The translations under genes were made by a program, and so were the position numbers. From Woeseiaceae bacterium (GTDB lineage Bacteria > Pseudomonadota > Gammaproteobacteria > Steroidobacterales > Woeseiaceae), in contig JANQMR010000005.1 in assembly GCA_028279985.1 (NCBI GenBank), positions 171,317 through 235,316 of the forward strand: a stretch of 64,000 nucleotides of DNA, written 5' to 3'. The notes under the pieces were generated by a model that saw nothing but the letters and a program-made list of their open reading frames with translations, was not told the DNA's origin and did not search any database. Shown in pieces: positions 23,376-31,531 of this stretch (its first letter is position 1; each line of letters begins with the position of its first letter).

Positions 23376-23416
23376 TGACGCTGGCGCGGTCGTTTATGTG
23401 GCCGGCGCCAGCGTCA
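23376..23416 (+). other. Stable stem-loop between receptor and ABC genes
   Basis: A perfect 12-bp stem (TGACGCTGGCGC / GCGCCAGCGTCA) closes a 17-base loop. No T-run follows, so it may be an mRNA-stabilising or attenuating hairpin that gives the receptor and the transporter genes different expression levels. Confidence 0.5.
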
Positions 23417-23467
23417 GGCGCGCGGAAGCGCGTGTCAAGTACCAATCAGTAAAGGAAGCAAGAGACT

Positions 23468-24193
23468 ATGCTTGAAGCCAAGAGTTTGTCGAAGTCGTTC
23501 GGCGCGGTGAACGCGCTGAACGATCTGAACCTCAGCGTTCAGGAGGGTGAGATCCTGTGTTTGTTGGGCGCTAATGGCGCTGGAAAGACGACGACAATCA
23601 ATTTGTTTCTTGGCTTTCTCGAGCCAAGCGCAGGCGAGGCGCTGATCGACGGTGTGGCTGCGCATCAGGACCCGGCGGGCACGAAAGCCAAGCTCGGCTA
23701 TATCCCTGAACAGGTTGCGCTTTATCCGCAGCTTTCCGGCCTCGAGAACCTTGATTACTTCCTCCGCCTTGCCGGGGTACAGGCGAAAGAGACCGAGCTT
23801 TTGGAAGCGCTGGAAGCAGCCGGGCTCGAACGTGCCGCCGCCCCGCGCAAAGCGGGAACGTATTCCAAGGGCATGCGCCAGAAGGTGGGCATCGGTGTTG
23901 CGCTGGCCAAAAAAGCGCCGGTGTTGCTGCTTGATGAGCCGCTCTCCGGTCTCGATCCGTCTGCGGCTAATGATTTGTGTGGATCGCTGCGACAGCTACG
24001 CGATAACGGGCGCGCGATTTTGATGGCCACTCATGATGTATTCCGCGCCAAGGAAGTCGGTACAAGGATCGGTATCATGAAAGGCGGGTACCTTGTAGAT
24101 CAGCTCGAAGCCGACAAGCTGGATGCGCGCGAAATCGAGCAGATTTATCTCTCCCATATGCATGACGGCGCCGACGCCGCAAATGCAGCCTAG
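23468..24193 (+). CDS. ABC transporter ATP-binding protein
   Basis: A 241-residue ABC-2-type ATPase. Walker A is GANGAGKTTT near residue 37, the signature is reduced to YSKGMRQKVG, Walker B is VLLLDEPLSGLDPSAAN, and the switch His is in MATHDVF. It powers the two permeases that follow. Start ATG 23468 with AAGGAAG upstream. The ATPase and the next gene are separated by 12 bases. Confidence 0.93.
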   Translation: MLEAKSLSKSFGAVNALNDLNLSVQEGEILCLLGANGAGKTTTINLFLGFLEPSAGEALIDGVAAHQDPAGTKAKLGYIPEQVALYPQLSGLENLDYFLRLAGVQAKETELLEALEAAGLERAAAPRKAGTYSKGMRQKVGIGVALAKKAPVLLLDEPLSGLDPSAANDLCGSLRQLRDNGRAILMATHDVFRAKEVGTRIGIMKGGYLVDQLEADKLDAREIEQIYLSHMHDGADAANAA

Positions 24194-24205
24194 GGAGGGC
24201 GGGTA

Positions 24206-25630
24206 ATGATATCCGCGATTGCTCATAAAGAGCTGAAAATCTATTTGCGTAGCGGGGTCTTTCTTGCGGTAGCGGCGGCGCTGATAGGGCTGATCGTCAT
24301 GTCCGTCGTTCTGTCCGTTCAACGCGTAACCGCGTTTGAACATGAACGCGCAAGTGCCGTTGCCGCTGATCGCACCATCTGGGACGAGCAGGGCGTCAAG
24401 AACCCCCATGGCGCTGCGCATTTCGCCCGCTATGCGTTCCGGCCGACGCCGACGCTGGCGGCCTTTGATCCGGGTGTTTCAGATTACGCCGGCATGGCAC
24501 TTTGGATGGAGGCCCATTATCAGAATCCGGCTGTTTTCCGCCGGGCTGAAGAGCAGGGAGATACAGGCTGGATCGCGTCGCTGTCGCCGGCCTGGATTCT
24601 ACAGACGATGACGCCATTGTTCATTTTTCTCGTGTTGTTCGGCGCCATCGCCGGGGAACGTGAAAGTGGGACCTTGCGCCAGAATGCAGCGCTCGGCGTC
24701 AGCCCGCGCGCCCTTGCCGGCGGCAAGCTTGGCGGCGCGGCGCTCAGCCTTGGCGTCGTTATTGCGCCGGTATTGGCAGGGGCGTTATTTGTCGCCGCGG
24801 GTGCGGGCGGGACCGTAACCCTCGAGGATAATGCGCTGCGGATCGCGGGTCTTACGCTCACCTATGGGGTGTTTCTGCTTGCAGTCGGCGCTATTGCGAT
24901 CGGCATCTCCGCTCTCTGTCGGGACCGGCGCAGCGCGCTGATTGCGCTTGTCTCAATTTGGGCGGTGAGTTTCGTCTTTACGCCGCGCCTTGCCGGCGAC
25001 ATCGCCGCGAGCACCCATCCTGAACCAGACGCCGGCGCGTTCACCGCAGCGTTGCAAAAAGCGGCGCGCGGGCTTGGCGCCGATGCGGAGGCGATGGCGG
25101 CGTTACCATCCGAGGCCATGGCTGAATATGGCGTTGAGCGGATGGAAGACCTGCCGATCAACTTCCTCGGCTATCGCCTGCAGAAAGCGGAGGAGTACGC
25201 CTACGATCTGTTCGCAGAGGTTTATGCGCGGCTTGGCGCGGTTCATGATGCGCAGGAGCGCATTTTGAGTGCGGCATCGGTGATCTCGCCGGTGATTGCC
25301 GTAGAACGTCTGTCGAGCGGGCTTGCCGGCGTCGATCGCCTGCATCAGCAAGCTTTCATCGATAACGCTGAAGCGCATCGCCGCGTGATTGTCGAGCAGC
25401 TCAATCGCGATTTCATGATCCATGGCGCAGATGCATCCGGCGCCGCTTATACGGCGGACGAAAATCTGTGGCGCCAGATCGAGGATTTCGATCATGAGGC
25501 ATTGCCGTTCAGGGCTGTCGCTGGAAGCTACCTGTCCAGCGCCTTGCTCCTGCTTGCCTATCTGCTGGGGAGTATTGTCTTTGTCCGTTGGGCGGTAGCG
25601 CGCGCGCAGAAGCGAGTCATTCAATCATGA
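24206..25630 (+). CDS. ABC-2-type permease, DUF3526-like (first of two)
   Basis: A 474-residue membrane protein with an N-terminal membrane helix (SGVFLAVAAALIGLIVMSVV), a large extracytoplasmic loop of about 150 residues, a central bundle (TPLFIFLVLFGAIAGERESG and following segments), a second long soluble region and a final helix. The TM-loop-TM pattern and GERESGTLR motif are those of NatB/DUF3526-type permeases. It would form a heterodimer with the next permease. Its stop overlaps the next start (ATGA). Confidence 0.83.
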   Translation: MISAIAHKELKIYLRSGVFLAVAAALIGLIVMSVVLSVQRVTAFEHERASAVAADRTIWDEQGVKNPHGAAHFARYAFRPTPTLAAFDPGVSDYAGMALWMEAHYQNPAVFRRAEEQGDTGWIASLSPAWILQTMTPLFIFLVLFGAIAGERESGTLRQNAALGVSPRALAGGKLGGAALSLGVVIAPVLAGALFVAAGAGGTVTLEDNALRIAGLTLTYGVFLLAVGAIAIGISALCRDRRSALIALVSIWAVSFVFTPRLAGDIAASTHPEPDAGAFTAALQKAARGLGADAEAMAALPSEAMAEYGVERMEDLPINFLGYRLQKAEEYAYDLFAEVYARLGAVHDAQERILSAASVISPVIAVERLSSGLAGVDRLHQQAFIDNAEAHRRVIVEQLNRDFMIHGADASGAAYTADENLWRQIEDFDHEALPFRAVAGSYLSSALLLLAYLLGSIVFVRWAVARAQKRVIQS

Positions 25631-27054
25631 AATCGATCACTTTCTTTCTGGAACGCAGAACCTTTTTGTTCGCCGCGCCGGGTATTGCGCTTGTCGCGTC
25701 GTTGTTCATCCTGGGCGGTTATGCAGCGTACAGCGGCAAGTCGCAGGTTGCGCGCATAACGCAAGCCCAGGTCGATTACGCGCAAACCCGTAACGATGCT
25801 CTCGACGCCTGGCGTGACGAGTTGGTCGAGATTGAAAGCGCGCCGGGCGCATCCGCGCCGGCCTATGCTGCAAGGCCGATGAGTATCCGCAAGCCGGCTG
25901 TGGCGCCGGCCGCGCCGCTCGGCGATTTTGCAATCGGGGCTAGTGATCTGTTGCCGGCGCAGACGGAGCTTTCCGCCTGGGTCAATCCTGCCGATCTCTT
26001 CAGTGAATATGAATTCGCCAACCCCACATTGCTCAGTATCGGGCGTTTCGATCTGTCGATGATGGTGGTGCTCTTATTGCCTTTGCTGATGATCGCCGCG
26101 TCATTCGATATCTGGTCTGCGGAACGCGAAAGTACGCGGGCACGATTGATCGCGGCGCAGGCCGGCGCCGTAAAGCCGCTGATATGGAGTCGGCTGATAT
26201 TCCGTAACGGGCTGATCTGGGGCGTCTTCACATTGGTTGCGCTGGCCGCCGGGTTGGCCGCGCCGGGGGCTCAGGAGCTTTCTTCGACCCGGCTTGCCAA
26301 TCTGGCGGGCTGGATTGGCGCGGCTTGGATCTACGGCGCCTTCTGGTTTGCGCTCATCGCGTTTGCGGTAGCTTACTTCCGTCGCAGCGAGATAATTGCG
26401 GCAACGCTGTTTGCGCTGTGGGCGAGCTTTGCATTTCTCACGCCGGCCATTGGCGGGGCGGTTAGCGAAGCGCTTTATCCGCCGCCGTCGAGGCTTGCGG
26501 CGCTTTCCGAAATGCGTGACGCGAAGTCTGAGGCGGGGAAAGCGACTGCCGAGTTGACCAAAGGGTTTCTTGCCGACCACCCGGAGATGACCGTGAGCGA
26601 TGACGATGTGCCTTTCTACTATGCCAGCACATGGCTCGCCAATCGCGAGGCGGCCACGCGCACGGCGCCAATCCTGCGCGCTTTCGAAGAAAGCCGCCAG
26701 CAACGCCAGGAAACGATCAATCTGTTGCAATATCTCTCGCCAGCGGTGATCGCAAACAGAGCGCTGTTATCTTTTGCGGGCGGCGATGTGGATCGCTATC
26801 GCGCCTATCAAGCCGAAGCGCGCGCTGCGCTGGCCGACTTGTCGGAGCGGATTGGTCCTGCGGTCGTTGCCAAACAGCGTCTGTCATTGGCGGCGTATGA
26901 TGCGATGGCGCCTTTCGCTTTCACGGAGACTACTGCAGGCGACAAAGCCCGCGATCTCGCCGCGCCGGTTGCATTCCTGTTGGCCCTTGCCCTGGCACTT
27001 GGGTGGGGTGCCAGGCGCAGATTAGGTGCGCCTTTGGAGAAAATATTGCTCTAG
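25627..27054 (+). CDS. ABC-2-type permease, DUF3526 (second of two)
   Basis: A 475-residue protein with the same layout as the preceding permease: N-terminal helix (TFLFAAPGIALVASLFILGG), long extracytoplasmic loop, ASFDIWSAERESTRARL before the membrane bundle, a second loop and a C-terminal helix. The pair with one ATPase resembles export or lipid-handling ABC-2 systems rather than binding-protein-dependent importers. I choose the ATG at 25627 because it overlaps the upstream stop. The earlier GTG at 25588 lies well inside the upstream gene. Confidence 0.83.
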   Translation: MKSITFFLERRTFLFAAPGIALVASLFILGGYAAYSGKSQVARITQAQVDYAQTRNDALDAWRDELVEIESAPGASAPAYAARPMSIRKPAVAPAAPLGDFAIGASDLLPAQTELSAWVNPADLFSEYEFANPTLLSIGRFDLSMMVVLLLPLLMIAASFDIWSAERESTRARLIAAQAGAVKPLIWSRLIFRNGLIWGVFTLVALAAGLAAPGAQELSSTRLANLAGWIGAAWIYGAFWFALIAFAVAYFRRSEIIAATLFALWASFAFLTPAIGGAVSEALYPPPSRLAALSEMRDAKSEAGKATAELTKGFLADHPEMTVSDDDVPFYYASTWLANREAATRTAPILRAFEESRQQRQETINLLQYLSPAVIANRALLSFAGGDVDRYRAYQAEARAALADLSERIGPAVVAKQRLSLAAYDAMAPFAFTETTAGDKARDLAAPVAFLLALALALGWGARRRLGAPLEKILL

Positions 27055-27112
27055 GTGTCTGGAGCGAAATTTGTAGCTGTCTCTTGCGAGTTTTCGCGCT
27101 GTGCTTCGGATT

Positions 27113-27196
27113 GATGCGATGAGCATCCATGTTTTGGACCAGGCACTTGTCTTTGTGGTCGAAACTCAGCGGGAAGGCGTGGTTGCGAGTCTCTGA
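27113..27196 (+). pseudogene. Decayed 3' end of a katG gene
   Basis: In frame with a stop at 27194, the plus strand reads DAMSIHVLDQ, then VVETQREGVVASL. The intact KatG of this window ends [12 protein letters not shown], then [13 protein letters not shown]. The following non-coding bases also align (CTGAAAG, then GACCGAG and GTCG), and a katG-like terminator comes next. No more of the gene is seen upstream. The divergence indicates a relic from a related katG, not a fresh duplication. Confidence 0.6.
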
Positions 27197-27255
27197 AAGC
27201 TAGTTGACCGAGCGTCGTTTCTCGGTTTCGAAAACCTTACGAATATCATGACCAA

Positions 27256-27286
27256 AAAACGGCGGCGTTTTATACGCCGCCGTTTT
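27256..27286 (+). terminator. Rho-independent terminator like that of katG
   Basis: A 13-bp stem (AAAACGGCGGCGT / ACGCCGCCGTTTT, loop TTTAT) matches the katG terminator at 18506 in arm sequence and in position after a katG-like tail. It now ends the ABC operon. Confidence 0.9.
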
Positions 27287-27431
27287 GCTTTATCGTAGAC
27301 CGCCTGGTCGCGTGTTTCGACACGACGGAGGCTTGGTCGAAGCGGTCCGACTTCCTTCCAGTGCACAGGATCGAGTGGAGAATAAACACAAACGGTCAAG
27401 ATAAGAAAGATCAAAACAAGAAAGCAGGGCA

Positions 27432-28094
27432 ATGGAAGGATTGACTTATCTACATACCATCGCGGGCGGCGGGGGGCTGATCTCCGGTGCCGTTGCTTGT
27501 TTCGCGCGCAAGGGGAGCCTTTGGCATCGTCGCGCAGGGAATCTGTTTTTGGTCACGATGTTGCCGATGGCGCTGACTGGCGCCTACTTGGCATATTTCA
27601 AACCTGAATTCGTCTCTGTGATAGCCGGGCTCTTGACCGCCTACTTGGTGGCCACATCGTGGAGTACTGCGCGGCGTCCGGCACAAACGAGCAAGGCCTT
27701 TGACATCGTCGCGCTTGTCGTCGCGACGGCGACGACGGCGTTAGCGGTTTACTGGGGATGGCGAGCCGTAGCGAGTGACGATGGAATGCTGCATGGCTTT
27801 CCGGCTCCGGTATATTTTGTTTTCGCTGCAATTGCCGGTTTGGCGGCTGTTCTCGATCTGCGGTTTGTCATCGCTCGCGGCCTGAGGGGCGCGGCGCGGA
27901 TATCGAGACACCTTTGGCGCATGCTGACGGCGCTTTTTATCGCTGCGACGTCTTTTTTCATAGGGCAGATGGATGAGTTGCCGGTGGCGATGCAGCGGAT
28001 AGAGTTCCTAGTGGTTCCTCCGATACTGACGCTTGTCTACCTTCTGTTTTGGTCGGTGCGGGTTTGGTTCATGAAGCCGGGAATGAAATCATGA
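27432..28094 (+). CDS. Predicted multi-pass membrane protein (DUF2306-like)
   Basis: A 220-residue protein with about six hydrophobic segments. The start (LTYLHTIAGGGGLISGAVAC) and the FLVTMLPMALTGAYLAYF and ALFIAATSFFIGQMDELP regions resemble small uncharacterised membrane proteins of the DUF2306/COG5395 type, often annotated only as hypothetical. Function is unknown. It stands alone between the terminator and the convergent LysR gene. Confidence 0.7.
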   Translation: MEGLTYLHTIAGGGGLISGAVACFARKGSLWHRRAGNLFLVTMLPMALTGAYLAYFKPEFVSVIAGLLTAYLVATSWSTARRPAQTSKAFDIVALVVATATTALAVYWGWRAVASDDGMLHGFPAPVYFVFAAIAGLAAVLDLRFVIARGLRGAARISRHLWRMLTALFIAATSFFIGQMDELPVAMQRIEFLVVPPILTLVYLLFWSVRVWFMKPGMKS

Positions 28095-28279
28095 GTGAGT
28101 GATGGCGGGCCACGCGAGTCGATAATGCGGACTATTCCTTCGCTATCAGACTACGATAGCATAACCCAAGAGCACTGCGATTGGTCTGAACGGTCGCTCT
28201 GACGGTGAAGACGCCCAAGCTGTCTTGGACCGAGAAGGTGCTGTTGCAGGAAATGGTCGTGTGGTCATCCTATCTGAAG

Positions 28280-29215
28280 TCAGCTTGACTCTCCGGCTGC
28301 GTCGAGCGCTTCCGCCATCTCGTCCCGCGCCCAGAGCAGGAAACGCTCGATGGCGCCGCGGCGCGGCGCATCCGATAGATAGGCGACATAGAAGCACAGT
28401 CCTTCGATAGCGAAATCGACTGGCCGGACCAGCGCCCCCGAGGCGAGTTCGTGCTGGATCAGGACGTTGCTTACCAGCGCGACGCCCTGGCCGGCGAGCG
28501 CCGCTTCGATGGCGTGGGATTCCTCACTCAGACGCAGACCGCTCGTGACCTCGATCTTGGCGGTGCCCGGTTCGACGGCGCGCGCTTCGGTCATGTACCG
28601 CTCCCATGTCGGCGGGTCCAAGTCCTGGCGTTTCCAGCGGAAATGGATGAATGTATGTCGCGCAAGGTCGGCAATGGCGTTTACAGGAGAGCCGGACATG
28701 AGCAATGCCGGACTCGTCACGGGGATAAAGCGGTCGCGCGCCAGTTCGTTGCATTCCAGATCCGGTATCGGGGTGCGCCTGTAGCGGATCGCAAAGTCCA
28801 CCGCGCCGGACCGGAGATTGGCCGGCGTCTCGGACGCCTCGATCTGAAGCTCAAGATCGATGTCCTGTTTCAGCTTCGCAAGACGAGGCACAAGCCAACG
28901 GCTCGCAAACGCCGTTGTCGCGGCGACGACGAGCGGTCTGCGATCGGCGTCCGCGCGCAGACCGGCGACGGTCGCGGCGAAGCGGTCCAACCCGTCGCGC
29001 AACACCGGGAAGAGACGTTCTCCGGCTTCCGTCAGTGTGATGGGTCGGGGCCGGCGCCGGAAAAGCGCCTGTCCCGTGATCTCTTCCAGGAGACGGATCT
29101 GATGGCTGATGGCGGTGGGCGTCACGGCAAGTTCCTCCGCCGCCCTGGCGAAGCTCAGATGGCGCGCCGCAGCCTCGAAAGCGCGCAGCGCATTGAGTGG
29201 TGGCAACTTCCGCAT
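28280..29215 (-). CDS. LysR-family transcriptional regulator (GcvA-like)
   Basis: A 311-residue regulator: winged helix-turn-helix in residues 1-65 (LPPLNALRAFEAAARHLSF, then AVTPTAISHQIRLLEE), then a periplasmic-binding-like effector domain. The N-terminus LPPLNALRAFEAAAR is characteristic of the GcvA/AmpR group. It is divergent from the azoreductase gene with a 115-base gap, the usual arrangement for a LysR regulator and its target, so it probably controls azoR-like expression and its own. Confidence 0.92.
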   Translation of the reverse strand: MRKLPPLNALRAFEAAARHLSFARAAEELAVTPTAISHQIRLLEEITGQALFRRRPRPITLTEAGERLFPVLRDGLDRFAATVAGLRADADRRPLVVAATTAFASRWLVPRLAKLKQDIDLELQIEASETPANLRSGAVDFAIRYRRTPIPDLECNELARDRFIPVTSPALLMSGSPVNAIADLARHTFIHFRWKRQDLDPPTWERYMTEARAVEPGTAKIEVTSGLRLSEESHAIEAALAGQGVALVSNVLIQHELASGALVRPVDFAIEGLCFYVAYLSDAPRRGAIERFLLWARDEMAEALDAAGESS

Positions 29216-29330
29216 ACGCGTGATGCAGGTGAACTCAGATCATCATCATGTTGAGGAATATGCTCTTATCGGAGAGTTCCTTATACAATATCTTAAGGTC
29301 ATCAGAGCCGAGACTCCAAATGGAAAGCGA
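29216..29330. promoter_or_regulatory. Divergent LysR/azoreductase control region
   Basis: The gap between the two divergent starts. LysR operators usually sit here; AT-rich runs (ATCATCATCATG, AATATGCTC, TTATACAATATC) are present, but I cannot define one T-N11-A site with confidence. Confidence 0.45.
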
Positions 29331-30059
29331 ATGATGACTGCGGCGCAAACCCTTCTGCATATCGACGCCAGCGCACAGCTTGAGGAGCGTTCGCATACGC
29401 GCAAGCTGACCAGTTCCTTCATCGAGCGCTGGATGAGCCAGCGTCCGCAGGATCGTGTGATCCGGCGCGACATCGGCCGCTCTCCGATCCCGGCGATCGA
29501 TCAGAATTGGATCACCGCCGCCTTTACAATACCCGAGGAACGAACATCCTCGATGATCGAGCGCCTGGCGCTTTCGGACCAATTGGTCGATGAGGTGGTC
29601 GCCTCTGACATGATCGTCATGGGCGTGCCGATGTATAATTACGGCGTGCCGGCCGCCCTGAAGGGATGGATCGACCAGATCGCCCGTATCGGTCGGACGT
29701 TCTCTTTCGATCTCCGTCGTGGCGACGTTCCGATCGAACCGATCCTGTCGGGCAAGATGTTGGTGATCCTTTCCGCTCGCGGAGAGTTCGGCTTTGATCC
29801 TGGCGGTATGCGCGCTCATATGAACGCACTCGATCCGGCGCTTGCGGCCTGCGCCCATTACTTCGGCGTCGCGCGCGAAGACATTCACACGATCACGATC
29901 GAGTACCAGGAGTTCAGGGACGAACGCTACCGCCACTCGGTCGCCAAGGCTGAAGCAGCCGTCACAGCGCTTGCCGGTCAGCTTGCGGCCCGCGAAGGTT
30001 GGAATATAGATGACGCTCCCATCGGCGATAGCGGCGGCAAGGTTGGCGGCGATTCCTGA
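29331..30059 (+). CDS. FMN-dependent NADH azoreductase-like flavoprotein
   Basis: A 242-residue flavodoxin-fold oxidoreductase of the AzoR/quinone reductase family. Seen are LLHIDASAQ with the phosphate-binding loop region, SDMIVMGVPMYNYGVPAALK (the family's PMYNFxxPxxLK motif), and the RARGxFG-like SARGEFGF. Members reduce quinones and azo compounds with NADH. GGAAAG precedes the ATG at 29331. Divergent LysR suggests inducible control by an electrophile. Confidence 0.88.
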   Translation: MMTAAQTLLHIDASAQLEERSHTRKLTSSFIERWMSQRPQDRVIRRDIGRSPIPAIDQNWITAAFTIPEERTSSMIERLALSDQLVDEVVASDMIVMGVPMYNYGVPAALKGWIDQIARIGRTFSFDLRRGDVPIEPILSGKMLVILSARGEFGFDPGGMRAHMNALDPALAACAHYFGVAREDIHTITIEYQEFRDERYRHSVAKAEAAVTALAGQLAAREGWNIDDAPIGDSGGKVGGDS

Positions 30060-30065
30060 TGATCC

Positions 30066-30512
30066 TCACACCGGTTCTCGATCTACCCGCATTTCGTTGA
30101 AGGCGAGAGAAGCCACCTTAACGACATCGAGACTCATCGCGAGGTCGCCGGTCTTCAGCGCGGCCAGGCTGTACCAGTCAGCTTCCAGCGCGTCGTCGGC
30201 TGCGACGGGCGCGCCCGACAGCCACCGGCAGAGCACGCCGATCAGAATGAAGTGCTGGCGCAGACCTCCAGCCTCGTCTTTGTCGAGTGCTTCAACCGCT
30301 GTAATCACGCGCAAGGCCCGTCCATTGACGCCTGTTTCTTCAAACAGTTCACGTTCGGCCGCCGCGAGGATCGGTTCGCCGAAGTCGATCTTGCCGCCGG
30401 GAAAGCCCCATCGTCCCGCGTCCGGCTGGTTGGCGCGGCGAACGAGCAGTATCCGCTCATTCTTTATGACAAGAGCGATCGCCGCAGCGACTGGCCGTTC
30501 CTGGTTTTGCAT
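30066..30512 (-). CDS. Nudix hydrolase
   Basis: A 148-residue Nudix protein. The Nudix box is complete (GGKIDFGEP, then AERELFEETGV), so it should hydrolyse a nucleoside diphosphate linked to another group; the length fits small dNTP or ADP-ribose-type housecleaning enzymes. I use the ATG at 30512. Longer starts extend into sequence with no family similarity. It converges on the azoreductase gene with a 6-base gap. Its C-terminal tail matches the relic at 18640-18723. Confidence 0.9.
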   Translation of the reverse strand: MQNQERPVAAAIALVIKNERILLVRRANQPDAGRWGFPGGKIDFGEPILAAAERELFEETGVNGRALRVITAVEALDKDEAGGLRQHFILIGVLCRWLSGAPVAADDALEADWYSLAALKTGDLAMSLDVVKVASLAFNEMRVDREPV

Positions 30513-30643
30513 CAAAAAATTGGCTCCGAGCTTGGTTGGCGGGCGTCGCCACCGTTTTTGAATACGAAGCGCCGACATTAGCGCGCACCAAGGACGTATT
30601 TCAGTAATCCGTTGGTCCGTAAACTGTTGCAAGGCGTCTTTTC

Positions 30644-30751
30644 AAATCCGAAGCGACGGCTGACGAGATCAAAAAGCGTGATATCTGGCTCATTCCAACC
30701 CTGACGGTGCTCGACATGTTCGATGACGAAAAGCTGTATGAGGGCAGATGA
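30644..30751 (+). pseudogene. Possible amidohydrolase gene fragment
   Basis: Thirty-five codons and a stop read ADEIKKRDIWLIPTLTVLD, then MFDDEKLYEGR. The pattern (helix, then GIxLIPTLxVL) resembles the segment following the metal-binding IEHG motif in imidazolonepropionase-like amidohydrolases. No other parts of such a gene are visible, so I treat it as a relic. Confidence 0.4.
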
Positions 30752-30949
30752 GTGGTTGCCGAGCCCTGTAGTAGCTACAATTGTAGTTATTCCGATTTGT
30801 TACCGTCAATGGACGCCCAACCAGAGAAGAATGGATATTAGGTTCAATGGTGTGTAATACCTCGATTACCCCACCATTTGACGATCCGCCAATCGTCTGC
30901 TTAGGATAAAAAAGGAGCCGGCAAGAGCGCGCAGGCGAGCGGGGCAGGT
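30752..30949. other. Upstream region of the fecI-like gene
   Basis: About 200 bases with no gene, carrying an AT-rich stretch around 30775-30860. It is the likely promoter region of the sigma factor gene. A good ribosome site, AAGGAG at 30912, is too far from the ATG at 30950 to serve it; the nearer AGCGGGGCAGG may do so. Confidence 0.4.
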
Positions 30950-31531
30950 ATGGCTCGGAAAAAAAAGCAGCGAAAAGACGAGTGGTTCGTTGGCATCTTC
31001 ACCCGTTATGGACGGGCATTACGCCGTTACCTGCGGCGTTTTTCCTTGAACGACGACACCGCCGCGGAGCTGGCACAGGAGGCTTTCCTGCGTGCCTATG
31101 CCGCATCGGCCGGCGAGGAAATCGAACACCCGCGCGCCTATTTGTTCCAGACGGCCAGAAATCTGGCGCTGAACGACATCCGGCATCGAAACGTCGCCCG
31201 CACCGATACAGTGGCGGATTTTGACGACCTGGGTGTCTACGAAGAATACCCCTCGCTGGAATCGGCGCATATCTCGCGCGAGGAGTTCGAGGTGCTCTGC
31301 GAGGCGATCGACGAGTTACCGCCGCAGTGTCAGCGTGTGTTCGTGCTGCGCAAGATATATCATTTCTCCTACGGCGAGATTGCGACCGAGTTGGGCATTG
31401 CGGTCAGTACCGTCGAAAAACACGTCGCTAAGGGCGTAAGCGTCTGCCACCGTTTCCTGCGAGACCGCGGGCATGGTGAGCGCATGGCCGGTCGCAGCCG
31501 CACCGGTGTCGCAAATCTGAGGCAATGCTGA
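30950..31531 (+). CDS. ECF RNA polymerase sigma factor, FecI-like
   Basis: A 193-residue extracytoplasmic-function sigma factor. Region 2 is seen in RALRRYLRRFSLNDDTAAEL, then AQEAFLRAYA; region 4 in LPPQCQRVFVLRKIYHFSYG, then EIATELGIAVSTVEKHVAKG. The FecI type is indicated by the partner FecR and a TonB receptor with an STN domain directly downstream. It should be released by FecR on receptor signalling and transcribe the receptor gene and perhaps the downstream cassette. Its last codons overlap the FecR start. Confidence 0.93.
   Translation: MARKKKQRKDEWFVGIFTRYGRALRRYLRRFSLNDDTAAELAQEAFLRAYAASAGEEIEHPRAYLFQTARNLALNDIRHRNVARTDTVADFDDLGVYEEYPSLESAHISREEFEVLCEAIDELPPQCQRVFVLRKIYHFSYGEIATELGIAVSTVEKHVAKGVSVCHRFLRDRGHGERMAGRSRTGVANLRQC

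Noticed and set aside
28095..28279. Possible gene tail between the DUF2306-like gene and the LysR gene
   Set aside because: One minus-strand frame has a plausible run (STFSVQDSLGVFTVRATV) but no start, no family and no support from neighbours.
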